A stretch of 64,000 nucleotides of DNA from Ornithodoros turicata (lineage: Eukaryota > Arthropoda > Arachnida > Ixodida > Argasidae). A model generated the notes under the pieces. The model was given only the letters and a program-made list of their open reading frames with translations. It was not told the origin of the DNA and did not search any database. The position numbers and the translations under genes were made by a program. Where the stretch lies: assembly GCF_037126465.1 (NCBI RefSeq), contig NC_088206.1, forward strand, positions 11,941,187-12,005,186. Direction: 5' to 3'. Shown in pieces: positions 23,415 through 35,070 of the stretch (positions are counted from its first letter, which is position 1; each line of letters starts with the position of its first letter).

Positions 23415-26040
23415 GCAAACTCGAGCACAAGATGCCCCGCGCAGTGGTCATGTGATAAACGTCGTCTTGACCCACTCTTTGGCTGTTATAAGGGTTTCTG
23501 AGGTCCAGGTGGTCTACGCAAGCGGCGGCCGGCACGTGGTTAGAGCCACCTGTGATTCTCAGGATGGCGCTCTCCTTCTGTCTTTGAATGTTAAAGGCGT
23601 TGTTAGCGTTAGATAGCGGAGGCGGTTAAAGGGCAGATGCGTCGCAAAAGGGGGATTGGCTGGCGAGTTTCCAGCTGGTGCACGGGAAGTTGCGGTAAGT
23701 AGGAGAACAGCGGAAAAGTCGATACGACGGTGCGTTAATTGTTTTTATGTTTGCGTTGTATCGTAATAAAAGCAGCCGTACGTTGTGGGACGCATAAACG
23801 TGTTTGCGGAAATGAGGGAGCTCGCATAGAAGTCCTCTGTAACTGAATCAGAAGGAGTGAGCTTCCTTCGTTTGTTCTCGACTAGCCGTTTTGTTACGTT
23901 TGAATACCACCCAGCATTTCACGTATCAGGCTACGACATAGCACAGGCTCAACACAGCAACATGATATCGCGTTGACCACGCAGACAGATTATTTCGAGA
24001 TTACGTGGTTTTCGGATTTATTTAAAACTTTCGTTACGACGACAGCATCTCCGATAGAGTTTGAGGTGTTCTACTTTCACCCTCATGATGCTGCGTTAAA
24101 CACAATTCTTGCTCCCGGACACAAATTAAGCTGTTCCGCAGCCGCTCCACGTACTCAAATCGTAAACTATCCCGCCTGTCAATGAACCTATTTTCCTGAC
24201 GGTATTTCGTTTTTCTTCCGGGACCCATGCACCTCCTGTCTATCATCTTTCCCCCCCCCCTTTTTTTTTCTTGCTTGTTTGTCTACCACTTGGTTTTTGA
24301 TTTTGTCAACCTTTTCTTGGAGTTGGCAGACGTAAAGCTGTTCATAGTAACGTTCTGACGGAGATGACTGCTACTTCTAAGCTAGGCCTCTTTAAGCCGC
24401 TAGCTTTGTCCATCGTTAGGTTCGACTACGTCGAAGGAAATCATCCGCTGCAGAGGACGTATATCTCTTGTCTCCTCATGATCCGATCAGCGCGAGGACG
24501 GCAGGCCAAATGGTTAAATTTGTTGGGACACTTTCATAGATGTGGCTCAATTACATCATGGACGCATTGTACTGCACGCAGGAATACTAAGGAAAAAAGA
24601 ATGATTGTTCTACGTGTCGTACTTAGCCAGATACAAGCCATCGACCACACTCCCGAGTAATGCGCAGACGTCACAGTGCTCAGAGCCATTCCCATTGGCA
24701 GCCGTAGGCACGTGACTTCTCGAGCGCTGCCCCACTACCTACTAGATTATAACGACCATGTCATAATAGGCAACCCCTATGAGGAGATGATCCACACGAT
24801 CCGCTAGGGGCGCTACTGATCGGTAGCGAGATCTACATCGTGATTGGACAATGGAAATTTGAATTTTGAAAGCGCAGGAGCGAACGTATCACTACCGTAG
24901 CAGACGACAGCAACAGCTCCTATGGAAACGCGTAGAATGATGATGATAGTCAACTGTAGTAAGAAGCATCTCCCGTCAAAAATACTAATGAAAGCTGAAG
25001 TACAAAGTATTGCAGAAAGAAATTGAGGAAGCAACAATAGGGTCGATGTGCAGCGCCAGCGCTCGCTTCCAAATGAGGCGCTGGGAATGGGTGCCTATGA
25101 CGTAGTCGTTGTAATTTATAGTCAGTGACAACATAAGTCATACACTTGACCCCCCTCCCCCCCCCCCCCCACACACACAATAATCCCTCCGCGCGTGCTA
25201 ATGTAGTGCGGCGCGGCCAAGTGGGGACTTGGGGGGGGGGGGGCGAGAGAGCCAGCACTACATCGCGAAGCGGCAGCGTCGTGCAAAGGCTGGTAGCCAA
25301 TCGCAGGAGACTTCCACGGATGAGTGGGCGGTTCCAATTGTAGCACTTAAGTTTTCACTGACTATAGTAGTAGGTCGTGGCGCTGCCTCACAGGCAGCGG
25401 CGAGGGTTGTGATGCCAGAGCCGCATGCGTTTCGGTATTCGCGGTGCCCATTCTCTCACCTTCTGTTACCTCTTCCCTGTGAGTCATTCAATGCAGGTTC
25501 ACATCGGTGCAAATAACTTTTTTTTTTTCTGTTCTTTTTTTTTAACGTTTATCTAAGGATGACCTGTCGCAACCCCTTTAAAGAGCCCAAAGACGGCTCC
25601 AGCCTTTGACTTGGCCGTCAGGGCTCATAAGGCAATTTCTTACGCAGTTTTGAGGAAGGAAGATAGTTCTCATATCCGTTATGTCTTCCGCCCACCGCAC
25701 TTGACGATAGTTATCTTGCGACGATCTTGCAACAACAACTGGAAGCGGAAAGCTGCAATGTCAGACGGACGAGGAAGCTATATGTTATGGCGATGAAACA
25801 TCCCAATGTTGTTGTTGAAACTATGTGAAGCCATTATAGCAGAGGTGAAGTAACCAAAAAGGCAAAGGAAGAGTTGGAAAATACGCCGGCAGAGTTGCTG
25901 TTCAGCCTTGATATGCATGCATGTGCACTGAGAAGATGTGTTCCCAGTGGTTTCAGCTTTACAATCCACTGTGTTTTTTTTTCTCTCTCTCAAACATCAT
26001 TTTGGTTTCGCAGTCTCCCCTTGCGGTCGTTGTGATCTGG
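22321..26040. other. No recognised gene; homopolymer-rich
   Basis: Poly(T)/CT at 23382-23414, C-run at 24249-24258 followed by T, C-runs 25150-25171, G-run 25229-25242. GTCGTCTGCT occurs at 22686 and its complement at 24899. Short frames have no domain. Confidence 0.5.
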
Positions 26041-26126
26041 TGTGTAAGATAGAGCTGAATTCTTCTACTTGATAACAATCTTTTCTATAGGTATTTCGCC
26101 TACTTGATGACAACACACAGGTTTTT

Positions 26127-26404
26127 ACCAGCGGCATGGGCGTTGGTGGTATAGACAAGATCGTGCAGAAGACTGGGAGGTGGTGGGTTCGAATCCTACC
26201 ACCGCCGCGCCGTCTGTGGTGGTTTTCGCTGGGTTTTCCGAAGCCCTTCCAGACGGATGTCGGCCCAGTTCCTCCTGAAGTCGGCCCAGGACACATACTA
26301 ACCCCCTTGTCCCCTACTTGTTCCTGCTGTCCTCTCTCCCTGTCGACATCTCTACGCTGCTCATGGCCACAGTTGCTTCGCGGCGCTAACACGGATTAAA
26401 TAAA
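26127..26404 (+). mobile_element. Ruka-like SINE, copy B (near full length)
   Basis: Head ACCAGCGGCATGG...GGTGGTATAGAC, B box GGGTTCGAATCC, and family body (GGGTTTTCCGAAG, GTCGGCCCAGGAC, GTTGCTTCGCGGCGCTAAC) ending AAATAAAC. It splits the 26-27 kb repeat cluster. Confidence 0.85.
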
Positions 26405-26410
26405 CAGTAT

Positions 26411-26552
26411 ACACTTTGATTTCACAACACACACTCGGTGTAAAGGGGACTATATCATCCATGGGTAGTTCTCCTGCTTGACGACAATATTGTCGTCAAG
26501 TGAATCGAGGTAGTTCACCTTACACAGAGTGTGTTGTGAAATCAAAGTGTGT
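26411..26552. repeat. 142-bp palindrome
   Basis: The outer arms are ACACTTTGATTTCACAACAC and its complement; the centre is the perfect palindrome CTTGACGACAAT / ATTGTCGTCAAG (26477-26500). The arms also carry the GTAGTTC(T/A)CC unit facing inward on both sides. It looks like the complete form of the element whose single arms make up the surrounding cluster. Confidence 0.75.
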
Positions 26553-27506
26553 GCTGTCGTCAAGATGGCGAGATATCCATTGAAAAGTGAAATTTTATAT
26601 GTGTATATGTATATCAAAGTGAAATATACATCGAAAAGTGTATATTTACATGCTTTGTTTGCACTCTTTCGTAGGTATCTCGCCTACTTACCGACAGTAA
26701 CGCTCTCCCTTTAAATCCGCTTAATAATGTTCGCCGGTGCAGAGGACTGACACACAAGTGAGGATACACACAAGCTTTAAATTAGAGTTTCTTTCGATTT
26801 AAAAGGGTCTACCTCCATATATATATCCTGCTTGATGAAAATGCATGCGCTTGATTCTGTTTGTGACGTTGTAGGTCCCATCCCCCAGCCTTCAGAAGTA
26901 ACGCTGTCGGTTGTAGTGCTGTACATTGTAAGAATGTTGCATAGCGTTGCATAATTCATTGAGCGTAGAGCATGTAAATAGATTTTCTCTTTTGTGTTAC
27001 TCCACAAATCTGCGTTTCAATGTTCGACGGGGAGGGGGACAACACAGTGAGCCTGCTTTCCCTTTTAGGGTGAGAGCACTGATGTTTTTGAAACGTGATG
27101 TAACAGAGCATTGAGCGTTGTCTCATCCTCCAGTCTTCAATTAAAAAAAAAAAAAGCACAACCTAACTGCAGCGTTGTCCGGGGAGTTTCCATCGGTGTA
27201 ATACGGGGACAGCCTCCATAGATACCTAGTTCTCCTACTTGATGACAATACACATTGCATTCTGGACGTGCATATCGATTAGAGTGGCTCCACTTTTTCG
27301 CATCTGGGTACTGTCAACTCAGCGAATCCTATACGTCGCGTGGTGTAGGTCTTCCTGGCCCACCTATGGTTTCTCGTCCACGTTCTGTTGCCGCCGGCCG
27401 TACACGTAGCTCTTCTCGTTCCTTTTGGAGGTAAAAAACTAGCGCACCTCCAAAATAACTGTTTCTAATGCTGCCACGAAAAAAAAAAAGGGGGGGGGGG
27501 CAGTAC

Positions 27507-27660
27507 CTGGACCCACTTGCACGAACGTTGAGGAAATTGCTTCGTGGTGCCCTCAGTAGCTTTGCCAGTGCTTTACGCACGAGCAGCGTCGAGGGCTGTG
27601 CCGCGTACCCGAAGCACTGCAGAAGCTACTGAGGGTGTACTCAGGAACCACTTGGACACT
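27507..27660. repeat. Palindromic repeat, second copy at 16.7 kb
   Basis: CCCTCAGTAGCTTTGCCAGT and GCTTTACGCACGAGCAGC on the left face AAGCACTGCAGAAGCTACTG on the right. The centre is CAGCGTCGAGGGCTG. The left arm matches 16725-16835 (TTGCACGAACGTTGAGGAAA). Confidence 0.6.
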
Positions 27661-27959
27661 CGCGCAAGCGGACTCTGATGTTTCCGTTGCCTGACGGCGT
27701 GAAGCTTTATGTTCGGCAATGCGCATCTCATCATCGGAATATCATGTCCCTGCAAAGACACCGCTGCGATATTGGCTATGTCCTCTTCGCCGCCACCTCG
27801 AGACTGAGATGCTCCAAGAGGACGCACCTGGGAGGTTCCAAGCTGCGTTGGTTCGGTTCTTCCAACAGGTATGTGGTTGAGCACAGGCCGTCGACCATGG
27901 AGTGGCACCTCCGCCGCTCCAGCTTGCCGTCATTGTAGCTCGCAGGACTGAACCCTACC

Positions 27960-28395
27960 ACCGTACTTGCCCGTACCGTACTGCTTGTGTGCAAATTCAG
28001 CTGGGCTGTTTCGTCCTATCGTGGCTTTCCGGGGAACTCAGAGATATACTGTGGAAATTCACCTGGAAAATTCTTCCCACACGCGGATAGATTGGGCCGT
28101 TGGGGTATCGTTATACTCAATGCACCGTGCCCACTCTGAGTCGAACGACCATGTCATCTGCGATTGCCGTGCGGCCAATGCTTTTTGGTAAACCCACAGC
28201 GAAGGTCACCCTGCATCCTGTGTCCGGTGGACTTTTTGTCGGCAACTTCCGACGGACTCTTTCTCCGAGATCTAGCTCCTCTGTGTTCAACGGATGGCCA
28301 CATGCGAGTCCTCCTTCAGGCATGTGGGTAATCGATGTTGTGGCCATGCAGAGCCCTATACTGATCCTTGGGGCGACACTGTTTCGTCCGTTGAG
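27960..28395 (+). pseudogene. LINE ORF2 C-terminal remnant (plus strand)
   Basis: Reading across frames gives LRDILWKFTWKILPTR, GRWGIVI..., then ESNDHVICDCRAANAFW. This WK-W-LPTR ... zinc-knuckle (H/C-C) ... FW pattern is typical of the ORF2 end of L1/Tx1- or CR1-related LINEs. Several frameshifts. No RT part remains next to it. Confidence 0.65.
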
Positions 28396-28892
28396 AACAA
28401 GTAATTGAGTGTGAGCCGTTTGTAAATCGCCGGTGTATATCGCAAATAGAGTTTACTGAAACATTGGCTGGAGTTCCTCGACAGGTAGTTCCCCTTCTTG
28501 ATGACACATTCGCCACACGTTCGTAGAATTTCAGGTTGCCCTTGCATGTTTCGCGTATCTGTTTTCTTTCTTATTACTATTACATTTGTATTTACATGAT
28601 AGTAACGCTCCGTCATAAAATGAGCCTTCGCCACGAAGGCTCCAGAGAAACCTCGAGTTTCTCAAATAGTTACCTGCACTTGTAGAGATTGCGAGTATAA
28701 CAACAACAACATATATATTATGGTGATGAAGTGGGGAGGTTTTCCACTCTAGGAGTGGAACGCTACCCCATAGCTAGGGGTCTAATATGAGTGGTGACAG
28801 ATGACGATGAGAGATGACGGGAATGATCGAAGTGGCGATGACGATGCTGGACGTGATCGTGGTGGTGGGAGTGTCCGAGGGCGCTGCTGGGG

Positions 28893-29850
28893 TCATAGTG
28901 AGTCCTTTAGGCCTGCCGCCTCAAAGAAGTCAACCACGTGACGTAAGGCCGCCCTGGAGTCGGCCGCGGTGTCCCAAGGGCCGAGGATGGTCGACAAGTT
29001 GAAGGGGCGGCAGCCAAGGGTGGCAAGCTGCGACTGCAGTGTACGCCTCTCGTTGACATAGGTCCGGCAGCGGAGGAGTATGTGCTCAACGTTGGCAAGT
29101 ACGCCACACTCGTTGCACATAGGGCTAGCCTCACAGCCTAGCTGGTATCGATAGGACGGAGTGAAGGCCACGTTCAGACGTAGCCTGTGGATGAGTGACT
29201 TCAGAGGACGAGGAAGCTTTGCAGGCAGTCGGTATGACAGCGTTGGGTCTACATTCCCCAAAGAGGACATAGTTGGAATGTCGTGTTGCCACTGTAGGGT
29301 AGACCAGGAATCGGACAAATGCCTGAGGAGGGATCTTCTGTCTCCTCTCGAGAGTATAATGGGCATAGAAGGTCGTTGTTGGTGTGCAGCGGCAGCGTCG
29401 GCCTCGTGGTGCCCAGTTATTCCGCAATGCCCTGGAACCCATTGAAAGGCAACGTAGTGGGAGCGATCTTGTAGGGACTTCAGGGCGCACAGGATGTCTA
29501 TCACCACTGAGGCAAGGGAACCGCGGATGCCCATGTTTTTAATGCACAGGAGAGCTGCTTTGGAGTCTGTGTAAATTACCCAGTGCTGGGGTTCACAGTC
29601 TTCCGCATATGTCAAAAATAACAAGATAGCATAAAGTTCAGCGGATGTCGATGAGGTATGGTGAGATAGACGACACCCACGTGTAACAGACTGTGATGGA
29701 ATGGCAAAGGCTGAAGATGAAGTGTCCCTGGTCGACGATCCATCCGTGTATACAGCGGTACTGTTGCGGTATTGAGCCTCGACGAAGTCAAGGGTAAGTT
29801 GCCTAAGAATAAAATCAGGATAGTTCTTTTTGTTGTTCTTGAGACCGGGG
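28893..29850 (-). pseudogene. RNase H and C-terminus of an I-type LINE (deleted element)
   Basis: The minus-strand frame contains the RNase H domain: AVYTDGSSTRDTS (first catalytic D), AELYAILLFL (E), HWVIYTDSKAALL (D) and FQWVPGHCGITGHHEADAAA (H and last D). Then come HRLRLNVAFTPSY, the zinc knuckle CNECGVLANVEHILLRC, and a tail ending EAAGLKDSL with stop near 28893. RNase H removes RNA from the RNA:DNA hybrid during retrotransposition. No reverse transcriptase precedes it; it joins directly to ORF1 near 29870. The 3' UTR probably runs to about 28700. Confidence 0.85.
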
Positions 29851-29859
29851 ATGGAGACA

Positions 29860-30541
29860 GTGACAGACGGCGAAGGGGAATGTACTGGTCCGACCCATCT
29901 TCATGAGAGACATGCCGCACTTGACGCCGAGCGGCTATGACGCCATCCTCTCCCAAATACGAGGTGAGTTCCTCGTCGGTATACTCCAGTGGGACGTCAT
30001 AGATTTTCCCCATGTTATTAACGTATGAGGAGGGGATGGTGACAGTAACTGCCACCCCAGCCACTTCACTAATGGTCATCAGATTAGACACTGCCCCTTC
30101 CGTCTGGACGAAGATGCACATGGAGCCATCAGCGTTGACCCGATGACGGAGAATTGATTCCTGGGCCGCAGAGCGAATAGTCTTCGCTACCACGTTGGGA
30201 TTGACTTTCCAAAACGACTTTCCAGGGTCAACTGGCTTGAACAATACAGGGATGCCTTGAGGCCTATTCTTCTTGTAAGTCACCAGCGTGAAAGGGTCCC
30301 CCATATCTTGGTCCAGTGATTCATCACAATTCATTGGATCACTGGTCTGACTTACGTCATACACTTCTGTGCCTGACGTTCGGTCCTCGGCCAGAGAAGG
30401 CTGTTGAAGCGACAGAAGTGTCCGTTCGCAAGGGGCGGAGTTCGACCGGTTTCTCCGTACCGGGGAGCGACTACGGCCTCGGGGAACCGCGTCGTGCGTT
30501 CCGGGGGGACCGGAACGACCACCATCACCATTCTTGGCCAT
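29860..30541 (-). pseudogene. ORF1 start of the same deleted LINE
   Basis: A 220-odd-residue N-terminal part: an Arg/Ser-rich start (RSRSPVRRNRSNS), then DPFTLVTYKKNRPQGIPVLF, VVAKTIRSAAQESILRH and IYDVPLEYTDEELTSYL, then GVIAARRQVRHVS. This matches the ORF1 style of I-type LINEs in ticks (a nucleic-acid-binding Gag-like protein). The frame continues past about 29870 into RNase H sequence in the wrong phase, so it has lost its C-terminal half, including any CCHC knuckles. The intact ATG at 30541 makes this the 5' end of the element. Confidence 0.8.
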
Positions 30542-30545
30542 CGGC

Positions 30546-31116
30546 CTGAAGGTGAGGGGTTATTTCGGGTTTAAGATAGCTAGGTTACCTTAGGGCTAAC
30601 GAAGAGCAGAACAATCCACGCCCGTGCTGCACAGGTATAAAACTGGACGTGATGAGGCAAAGACCATACATGATCCGACATACATCCCTCGTGCATGCAT
30701 AGCGTTGTTTTTCTTGACTTGACGAAGACACCGATGTCCCCAGTTGTCCACAAACGAGAGGCCTTTATGTGCTGTCCGGTTTGAGATTCACTTGCGTATC
30801 AAACAGGAAAAAGAAAAAGAACCTCTGTGCCTAAAGTGAAGCATGCACGTAATGAAAAACATCCTGCAGCGTGCAAGTGTAATCAGAGGAAGTTTGGACT
30901 TTATTCCGCTCAAAGGATATCTCCCGTCCCAACTTACTTCCTGCTCGTGCAAGACGGGCGGAAGAAACTGTGTGTACGATATGTGCACGTGGACGTGGTC
31001 ATGGGAATATCATGCCTAACACTTCTGCTGTTGATGACTCTTTAATGATAAACTAAAAAAATGATTGACACAAGATAGTCATTAAACCTGTCTCTCTGTG
31101 TACCGTATAGTGTAAA
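30546..31116. other. LINE 5' flank; no gene
   Basis: May contain the 5' UTR of the deleted LINE (first roughly 60 bp beyond its ATG). Nothing else recognised. Confidence 0.4.
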
Positions 31117-31548
31117 CGTGTATTCAAACGAGTGACACTCCCCAAAATGCTGCAGCGGGAGATGCGAAAAACGTCATAGCTTTCTGCTGCCACGTGATCG
31201 TGAGCGCTGAACGTCGTGTCTTCAATTCAATTCAATTCAATTTTTATTTTTTCCTTTAGGATGGGAGAGAGTAAAAAGCCGGAAGACTTGACTTCGCGTA
31301 CACTACTAACCATGTGGAATACCGTGCGGCACAGCCACAAGATACTCCGTAGCAGACGACAGGAAAAGATGCTCAGGGTGTCGTCTGCCAAGTGTCGTCT
31401 GCTAAGCGCGCAGTACGTCACTCCCGATATTCCTGCGCCGCGCGAATGCTCAACATAACACGGGACAGAACTTCGGCTTCGTGAGCAGTGTTTTCGCTTT
31501 ATCTTCCATTAGAATTTGCACATGTATGAACGTGCACATGTGTGAACC
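31117..31548. repeat. 332-bp MITE family, copy 2, with a nested insertion
   Basis: Opposite orientation to 16109-16440. Starts CGTGTATTCAAACGAGTGAC and carries CAGCCACAAGATACTCCGTA and AACTTCGGCTTCGTGAGCAG. Compared with copy 1 it has about 75 extra bases (31226-31300) between AACGTCGTGTCTTCAA and GTACAC. Its far end near 31548 is eroded. Confidence 0.65.
31226..31300 (-). repeat. Short retroposed insert with (TTGAA)n tail
   Basis: Absent from the MITE copy at 16.3 kb. On the minus strand it ends AAAATAAAAATTGAA then repeats of TTGAA, like the tail of a 5'-truncated LINE or SINE. Confidence 0.5.
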
Positions 31549-33286
31549 TGCTGGCGGCAGGTGGCATTCTGCTCCATTTGGTTGTTGCCTAATACATTAA
31601 GCAATGGACATAACTTTGTTTCGGTTATGATTTTACTGCCATTGAAACGAGTTCATGTTTTGTTGTTCCAGGATACCACAACGGGATCCCAACAAATGGC
31701 AAAAATACAGGTATCCTTCTTTCTCACCATTTACTTTCGGGGCTGTCTTTTAATTTAAATATCCTCCGTACGCGCTGCCTGATAGTCACGAGAAGGCTAG
31801 AAAAGATGTGCACCTGCATCCTGCTGCTGCGGAAATGGAATCATCTTACAAATCACTCGCTTAGGGGCAGTTCTTAAAGGGCACAATTGTGTAGGCACAC
31901 CATTCGAAGAGTACACGAAACAACCCCACATTTCCTCCACCACGTAATTATTTGTGCACGCAGACGCTGTTGACGTGCAACACGTGACCGTGTAATAATT
32001 TTTTTCCCGTCCGCTACCGCATCGTCCATTGTTTCTTAATCGCAGTGTAGCATCTGGGCCAAGTTCCGCGTGTGCGAGTCCGAACAGATTGTTTTGTGTA
32101 AGGTGGTCATGACGGAATGCTTTCTGAACTGTACGCGGACAAGAGTTTTGTAGTTGAATTAGGCATCTAGCAGCAGGTGGTGGGCCACGCTCGACCTATC
32201 CTGGTCTTGGTGCACGTAATGAGTTCATAGAATTACAAGGATATTTTTTTTTCTGGCATAAACACGATGTCATGCAGTGGCGTGTAAGTGATTATAGGAG
32301 ACGCATAGTTTCGAATGTGTACTCGCAAATCTTATGCTTATCATCATTTTAAGTATGTTTGCTGTTGTATAATGGCAGTGTATGACAGTTTTCAGAAAGT
32401 AGCATTTAGATTGCTCCTTCTCTCCACTGTGTAAGTATTTAAGCCCAGTTCAGTATTTATACCTTAAATTTTCTTTGTGTGTGTGTGTGTGTGTGATACC
32501 TTCAACGTAATAACCTTACAGACGAGGGGGGAGGGGGGTTACACAAAACAAAGACAGAGGAATACAATGGTATACGTAAGATGGGAACAATGAAATCCTC
32601 AGAGATACAATGGTGGAGCTGTGGGACTTGATCATGTTCCCACGCCTATTCTATTAGTCATTAGTAATATCCGTTAAAGTCCGGGCACTCAAACATCGGT
32701 CCAGCTTGAGGTGTGCAGGCATGTCGCTGTTAAATCTCGCCCTTCTCATGATATTAGCAGTGTGTAGTAGCACCATGTAGTAGATCTGCACAGGATAGCA
32801 ATTAAGCCTTATTGTCTCGTAATCACTGAGCCACTATACGAGTTGTTGTTCTGAAAGATAGCAAATCTCACACAACAACACGAGCGACTATAACCTAGCA
32901 CGTTTGCTCGTGGTATATACTTGATTATACAGTTACCGCTTTCAACTTCAGAGTGTCAAACTGTCAATACGGCTTGCCGGATCTGTCTGTTTGGCAAAAG
33001 AGCGTTAGGCTTCGCTACCCGTATTAGGCGTTCGTGAAGCAGGAACTAATTTGTGCACTTGCCCGCCAAGTGAAAGCGAGACAAACATGTCTAATTGGAG
33101 GGGAGGCGATGTAATCACGCATGCATCTATATGCGTCCTTATGCATGACTAGTTATAAGCGAGTATTATGTGCGCTTTAAAGATGCCTGTCACGTACATA
33201 CAGGTATACGGTTGTTTTGAGTGTGAAAAACATATTAGTACTGTGTTTGTGGTGCTGCGTGAGCGTGAGGGCGTACACTGGTTGGG
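31549..33286. other. No recognised gene
   Basis: Contains (TG)n at 32475-32494. No coding or repeat match seen. Confidence 0.5.
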
Positions 33287-33314
33287 AAGGTTAGGTTAGG
33301 TTAGGTGAGGTTAG
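33287..33314 (+). repeat. Short (TTAGG)n interstitial motif
   Basis: GAAGGTTAGGTTAGGTTAGG then TGAGGTTAG: the arthropod telomere unit TTAGG, three exact copies plus one degraded. Confidence 0.8.
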
Positions 33315-33651
33315 AAAGTTCCGCCTGGGAATGTGTGATCGGAATACTTGCGAGGAACGTCATGGGCCTGTCTTCTGTGGCATCTCGCGCTCTAACTCGA
33401 ATAAAGCAAGATGAACGTTTAGTCGTGAATTCGTTTTATCAGCACTCATTTACATTCACCGGAATCTCGCTGGATTTACTACGCTTCGACTCATCGTAAA
33501 GTTCGTCGTAGTAAAACTAGGTGGTAGAAGATGGACATGTGGAGTGACCGCGTCGTCTGCTTCAGGAAATCGTTGCAGACGATTTCTAACCTAAAAACTC
33601 TGCGGCTTCGAGTGGCTGTCCACCCGGCTGAAGTCGGCTCGTATCCATAAC

Positions 33652-33830
33652 TACTGCCGCTGAGCCCGTGGCTGTAATGGAAGCGACTCCTAAGAATTAC
33701 GTCGTGTTCGAATATTGTTTGTGGTGATATAGGCCTCGTTTTCTTTTTTTTTGGGGGGGGGGGGGGTAGAGAGGGGAGCGGGGGTGTTACACGCCGTTGG
33801 CAGATAACGCATTCGAGAGACATTCAGACA
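33652..33830. repeat. Dispersed repeat, copy 1
   Basis: TGTAATGGAAGCGACTCC, AAGAATTACGTCGTG, GATATAGGCCTCGTTTT, a G-run (33751-33766), then GTGTTACACGCCGTTGG and AACGCATTCGAGAGACAT. The same order is found at 38645-38785. Both can be read on the minus strand as MSLECVICQRR-like frames, but no function is known to me. Confidence 0.75.
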
Positions 33831-34358
33831 GTCCTTGTCAATCCTCGTCATTCCTTTCGATATACATGCACCTTTCGCTTTCACAACCCCTTTTAAAATT
33901 ACGCCCAGGGGACACTCCTTTGCTTAAGGTAAGAAAGAGGGTTTCGATTTTAAGTTTCATAACGAATTTCATAAGATTTCAGAACAGAATGGAATACGGC
34001 TGACTAGTTTCGAACCCATGCGAGGCCTGACGGTGGGGTAGATGTTACTGGAACTATGCGTAGAGTAAATCAGATAATGCTGTTTTTCAAGAACCTTACT
34101 TGACTGCAAGATCTCTTGATATATGTTTCTTTATCACTTCGTTCGTCTTCGATTCAGATTTCACCTCTTAGATAAACCGATAAACACTCTTTTCCCCCCT
34201 CACAAACCATCTTTCATCTCAAACCATACCAGCTGGCACATACTTTCTTATGATGCTCACGGTCACCGTGGAAAAAGCGATAAAAATCGATTAAATTCGA
34301 AGCCAATTATTTGTAATCAAATTCGTTAGCCGGCGCTTGGCCGGCGTTCCGCTACCCT

Positions 34359-34691
34359 GACGTCACTGTTAATTTCTGTTTTCTTGACACCGTGTTAGCG
34401 CTGCGAAGCAACTGTGGCTTTAAGTGGCGCACAGACGTGGACAAATAGAGAGGGGACAGCAGGAGGGAGTCGGGGACAGGGGGTTACAATACGTCCTGGG
34501 CCGACTTCAGGAGGAACCACGCCGACATCCGTCTCAAAAGTCTACGGGAAAACCCAGAGAAAACCTCAGACAACATAGCAGGTGGTAGGATTCGAACCCA
34601 CCACCTTCCTCTCCTCAGCACGACCTTGAAGCCACCAACGAATAGATGATTTTACCCACTACGCCATGCCGCTGGTGACGTTACTGTTAAT
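34359..34691 (-). mobile_element. Ruka-like SINE, copy C, with 15-bp target duplication
   Basis: Full-length minus-strand copy: A-box region TGGCGTAGTGGGTA, B box GGGTTCGAATCC, body and tail. GACGTCACTGTTAAT (34359-34373) and GACGTTACTGTTAAT (34677-34691) flank it. The one mismatch between them suggests moderate age. The TSD length supports LINE-type target-primed insertion. Confidence 0.9.
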
Positions 34692-34806
34692 GCCCTTCCG
34701 GTTCCTGTTCTGCCAACCAATCAAGCCGTCGACTCGCAACGTGTTGAACGGTTTCTCATATGGCAAAACATTCTTCAATCGCCTTTATCTCGGTCGCAAC
34801 ACACCA

Positions 34807-35070
34807 GCTCCCGTGGCATAGTGGTTAGGATGAGCGCTTTCCACGCCGAGACAGGGAGGGGACATGGGTTCGAATCTTGGGACGGGCTCTGCTGTCTGAG
34901 ATTTTCCCTGGGTTTTCCGAAGACTTTCCAGACGAATGTCGGCACAGTTCCCCCTGAAGTCGGCCCAGGACGCCTACTAACACCTGCTGTCCTCTCTCCA
35001 TCTGTCCACGCTTGTAGTTAGACCATAGCCACAGTTGCGTCGCGGTGCTAACACGGAATTTAAAAAAAAG
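34807..35070 (+). mobile_element. Ruka-like SINE, copy D, with a different tRNA head
   Basis: The body is as in other copies (GGTTTTCCGAAGACTTTCC, GTCGGCACAGTTCCCC). The head instead reads CCCGTGGCATAGTGGTTAGG ... GGGTTCGAATCTTGGGACGG, unlike the GGTGGT-type heads of copies B, C and H. Suggests a subfamily with a replaced or diverged head. Confidence 0.8.

Larger units (their letters stand above)
26041..27260. repeat. Cluster of a short dispersed repeat (GTAGTTCGCCTGCTTGATGAC family)
   Basis: The phrase GGTAKYTCGCCTRCTTGATG + ACAATACAC recurs at about 26061, 26091, 26466, 26549 (complement), 26673, 26813 and 27225. Outlying copies lie at 28483, 43730 and 46680. Several are preceded by RGGGGACTACCTCCATAG or followed by CAGTAACGCTCTCC-like text. 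Copies are diverged and unevenly spaced, so this is not a simple tandem array. A SINE (26127-26404) is inserted among them. Confidence 0.65.

Noticed and set aside
33493..33823. MSLECVICQRR... frame as a small cysteine protein gene
   Set aside because: The same text recurs as a dispersed repeat at 38.5-38.8 kb with different continuation and a G-run in the middle, so it is repeat sequence.
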